A stretch of 31,713 nucleotides of DNA. Origin: Bacteroidales bacterium (lineage in GTDB: Bacteria; Bacteroidota; Bacteroidia; Bacteroidales; Bacteroidaceae). The stretch is taken from positions 1 to 31,713 of the forward strand of contig SFKY01000025.1 in NCBI GenBank assembly GCA_004554665.1, read 5' to 3'. The notes under the pieces were generated by a model, which was given only the letters and a program-made list of their open reading frames with translations, ran no database searches and had not been told where the DNA came from. Numbering within the stretch: position 1 is the stretch's first letter; the number at the start of each line of letters is the position of its first letter. Shown one piece after another: positions 29,780 to 31,713 of the stretch. Made by a program: the position numbers and the translations under genes.

Positions 29780-30232
29780 ATGAGAATCGTCATTCAACGG
29801 GTCAGCGAAGCTTCTGTCACCATCGACGGGCAGTGCAAATCGCGCATTGGCAAAGGCTATCTCATCCTCTTAGGAGTAGAGAGTAGCGATACTACCGAAG
29901 ATATAGACTGGCTGGTGAACAAGGTGGTCAAATTGCGTGTCTTCAATGATGAAGCGGGCGTGATGAACTGCGACATCCAGTCGGTCAACGGCGACATCCT
30001 GGTCGTCTCCCAGTTCACCCTCTTCGCCAGTTACAAGAAAGGCAACCGCCCGTCATGGCTCCGGGCAGCGCCCCACTCCATCTCCATCCCCCTCTACGAG
30101 ACTTTCTGCAGCCGGCTTTCCACAGCCTTAGGCAAGCCTGTAGGCACTGGCGAATTTGGAGCCGACATGAAAGTAGCACTGGTCAACGATGGCCCTGTAA
30201 CCATCTGTATGGATACGCATAACAAAGAATAA
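29780..30232 (+). CDS. dtd: D-aminoacyl-tRNA deacylase (D-Tyr-tRNA deacylase)
   Basis: Dtd hydrolyses D-amino acids mischarged on tRNA and recycles the tRNA. The 150-residue protein matches the family from end to end: MRIVIQRVSEASVTIDG at the N-terminus, the catalytic-region motif SQFTLFA with KKGNRPS, and the C-terminal cross-subunit motif NDGPVT carrying the Gly-cis-Pro that rejects L-amino acids. It opens an operon, with the MazG-like gene 8 bases downstream. It follows a 716-bp non-coding gap, so it is separately transcribed from uvrC. Confidence 0.97.
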   Translation: MRIVIQRVSEASVTIDGQCKSRIGKGYLILLGVESSDTTEDIDWLVNKVVKLRVFNDEAGVMNCDIQSVNGDILVVSQFTLFASYKKGNRPSWLRAAPHSISIPLYETFCSRLSTALGKPVGTGEFGADMKVALVNDGPVTICMDTHNKE

Positions 30233-30240
30233 GAAACCCT

Positions 30241-30615
30241 ATGGACAGCAACACTTTACACGCATCCGGCACGCTCACCATCGCCGAGGCACAGCGCATG
30301 GTAGACCAATGGATCCATACGGTCGGCGTGCGTTATTTCTCAGAACTCACCAATATGGCCTGCCTTACCGAAGAGGTGGGCGAACTGGCGCGCGTGATGG
30401 CCCGCACCTATGGCGACCAAAGCTTCAAGGCTGGCGAAAAGCCCAATCTGGGCGAGGAAATGGCCGACGTACTGTGGGTATTGCTATGTCTGGCCAACCA
30501 AACAGGCGTGGACTTGACCGCCGAACTGCAGCGGAGTTTTGACAAGAAGACACAGCGCGACAAAGAGCGCCATGCCAATAACCCCAAACTGCAACAAGAT
30601 AATACTAATAAATAA
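30241..30615 (+). CDS. MazG-like nucleotide pyrophosphohydrolase
   Basis: This 124-residue all-alpha NTP pyrophosphatase belongs to the MazG-like superfamily. The metal-binding helices carry TEEVGELARVMAR (the ExxE half) and LGEEMADVLWVLLCLAN (the ExxD half), and LTIAEAQRMVDQWI opens the domain. The length fits the single-domain dimeric type, not the duplicated MazG. Such enzymes hydrolyse NTPs or dNTPs to the monophosphate, often to clear non-canonical nucleotides; the exact substrate is unknown. It lies between dtd and deoC in one operon, so nucleotide clean-up and deoxyribose-phosphate catabolism are co-transcribed. Confidence 0.88.
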   Translation: MDSNTLHASGTLTIAEAQRMVDQWIHTVGVRYFSELTNMACLTEEVGELARVMARTYGDQSFKAGEKPNLGEEMADVLWVLLCLANQTGVDLTAELQRSFDKKTQRDKERHANNPKLQQDNTNK

Positions 30616-30625
30616 ATATAAAGTT

Positions 30626-31564
30626 ATGAACAACAACGACTTAGAAAGCCTTAACGGCACACAGACCGACAAGGCTGCAGCTATGGACAAGTACCAGCAG
30701 GCACTGTCTAAATACAACTGCAATATCAGCGATGCTGACGTGGCCGAGGCTGTACGCAAGATCATCACTGAGAAGGTACTGGAAAACGATACCGAAGCCG
30801 TAAAACGCTTCTTGCTCGGCAGTGTAGAACTTACCTCGCTCCACACTACCGATACTGATGAGGAGATACTGGCTATGGTAGAGAAGGTAAACCGTTTTGC
30901 AGACAAATATCCCGGTCTGCCCCATGTGGCGACCATCTGCACCTACCCCATTTTTGCCAAATTGGTAAGCCAAAGTCTGGAGGTAGATGGTATGGAAGTA
31001 ACCACCGTATGCGCCAGTTTCCCAGCCTCTCAGACCTTTATCGAGGTCAAGGTGGCCGAGACCGCACTGGCCATTGCAGATGGCTCTACAGAGGTGGATA
31101 TCGTGATGCCAGTAGGCCGATTCCTGTCGGGCGATTACGAGGCTGTGGCCGATGAAATCGGCGAAATAAAGGATACCTGTGGCGAGACTCCCCTCAAGGT
31201 GATACTCGAAACCGGCTGTCTCGGCAGCATGGCCCAAGTGAAGCGCGCCGCCATCCTGGCCATGTATTCAGGTGCAGACTACATCAAGACCTCTACGGGT
31301 AAGGAGAAACTGAGCGCTACGCCGGAGTCTGTTTACGTGATGTGCCAAGCCATCCGCGAATACTACGACCAGACGGGCATACAGATAGGTCTGAAGCCTG
31401 CCGGCGGCATCAATACGGTCATGGATGCTGTGACCTATTACACCATCGTCAAGGAGGTCTTGGGCGAAAAATGGCTCACCAACAAGTGGTTCCGCTTGGG
31501 TACAAGTCGACTGACCAACCTGTTGATTAGCGAACTTGTCGGGCAGGAAGTAAAGTACTTCTAA
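30626..31564 (+). CDS. deoC: Deoxyribose-phosphate aldolase
   Basis: DeoC cleaves 2-deoxyribose-5-phosphate to acetaldehyde and glyceraldehyde-3-phosphate in deoxynucleoside catabolism. From ATG 30626 it is 312 residues, the longer form common in Bacteroidetes. Key regions are ATICTYPIF, EVDIVMPVGRFLSGDYE (equivalent to the VDMVINIG segment), VILETGCLG and the Schiff-base lysine motif DYIKTSTGK. The phosphate-binding GLKPAGGI follows. The longer in-frame start at 30539 lies inside the MazG-like gene and is rejected; 30626 is 10 bases after that gene's stop, preceded by A-rich sequence. Two hairpin terminators follow. Confidence 0.95.
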   Translation: MNNNDLESLNGTQTDKAAAMDKYQQALSKYNCNISDADVAEAVRKIITEKVLENDTEAVKRFLLGSVELTSLHTTDTDEEILAMVEKVNRFADKYPGLPHVATICTYPIFAKLVSQSLEVDGMEVTTVCASFPASQTFIEVKVAETALAIADGSTEVDIVMPVGRFLSGDYEAVADEIGEIKDTCGETPLKVILETGCLGSMAQVKRAAILAMYSGADYIKTSTGKEKLSATPESVYVMCQAIREYYDQTGIQIGLKPAGGINTVMDAVTYYTIVKEVLGEKWLTNKWFRLGTSRLTNLLISELVGQEVKYF

Positions 31565-31613
31565 AGGGTAGTACGGGTTTATACAGAGCATTTTCCATCA
31601 CCCTATTCCTTAG

Positions 31614-31628
31614 GTGCCCTCACCCTAT
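31614..31628. repeat. REP-like half element, copy E
   Basis: GTGCCCTCACCCTAT matches the outer arm of copies A and B exactly. It has no matching second arm; it runs directly into the terminator stem at 31629. Confidence 0.6.
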
Positions 31629-31664
31629 GAGGGTGTGTCAAAATAGGCACATCCTCTTTTTTTT
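31629..31664 (+). terminator. Rho-independent terminator after deoC
   Basis: GAGGGTGTGTC (31629-31639) pairs with GGCACATCCTC (31646-31656), two positions being G-T wobbles, and eight Ts follow (31657-31664). It is nearly identical to the hairpin at 5951-5980 after the cytolysin gene. Confidence 0.88.
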
Positions 31665-31668
31665 ATCG

Positions 31669-31700
31669 CAAAGCCCCGACTTTCTCAAGCCAGGGCTTTG
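31669..31700. terminator. Second hairpin downstream of deoC
   Basis: CAAAGCCC (31669-31676) and GGGCTTTG (31693-31700) form a perfect 8-bp stem. On the minus strand the stem is followed by a T-rich stretch (AAAAAAAA on the plus strand is absent, but the preceding T-run reads as A), so orientation is uncertain. It may serve a gene beyond the window. Confidence 0.5.
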
Positions 31701-31713
31701 TTATGTCGTAAAG

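Noticed and set aside
30539..30625. Upstream in-frame ATG for deoC
   Set aside because: It lies within the MazG-like gene and would add a non-homologous Lys/Asn-rich extension.

Overview
The window looks like chromosome from a member of the Bacteroidales, most probably Prevotellaceae (Prevotella or a close relative). The evidence is the gene set: a hybrid two-component regulator with a fused AraC output, a three-subunit fumarate reductase/succinate dehydrogenase ordered C-A-B, Bacteroidales-type topoisomerase IV, and an mnmG-apt-uvrC-dtd-mazG-deoC block. Promoters also match the Bacteroidetes pattern TTTG-N19/20-TAnnTTTG. Most starts lack a strong Shine-Dalgarno and are preceded by A-rich sequence. 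I see no tRNA, rRNA, insertion sequence, phage gene or CRISPR array.

Layout. 1-3003: a TPR-sensor hybrid histidine kinase/AraC regulator. 3004-5980: a small accessory island holding an orphan MNT-type nucleotidyltransferase, a strong terminator, a 63-residue basic protein and a 682-residue thiol-activated (cholesterol-dependent) cytolysin homologue with an extra N-terminal domain and a diverged membrane-recognition tip. 6281-8171: ruvB, coaD and ybeY, overlapping head to tail. 8258-9280: a membrane-anchored AraC regulator on the opposite strand. 9935-15928 (minus): S41 protease, parE, a GNAT-like protein and a THUMP-like methyltransferase. 16264-18030: a LuxR-type regulator and a short-chain dehydrogenase. 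18067-19574 (minus): a fulvocin C-related secreted protein followed by two paralogous polytopic membrane proteins. 19737-20894: a lipoprotein-like membrane regulator with a C-terminal HTH. 21000-24472 (minus): sdhB, sdhA and sdhC. 24693-31564 (plus): mnmG, apt and uvrC, then dtd, mazG-like and deoC.

The intergenic DNA is unusually rich in structure. Two parS-like sites flank apt, which suggests an origin-proximal position. Two arrays of palindromes (TAAA-N7-TTTA, period about 22 bp) sit upstream of the LuxR gene and downstream of uvrC. A different 22-bp tandem repeat precedes ruvB. An 81-bp double-promoter module occurs upstream of two unlinked regulator genes. A REP-like family related to GTGCCCTCACCCTATCCC marks several gene ends.

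The best candidates for something little described are the cytolysin island and the fulvocin-like operon. Both are gene-level inferences from sequence reading, without database searches.
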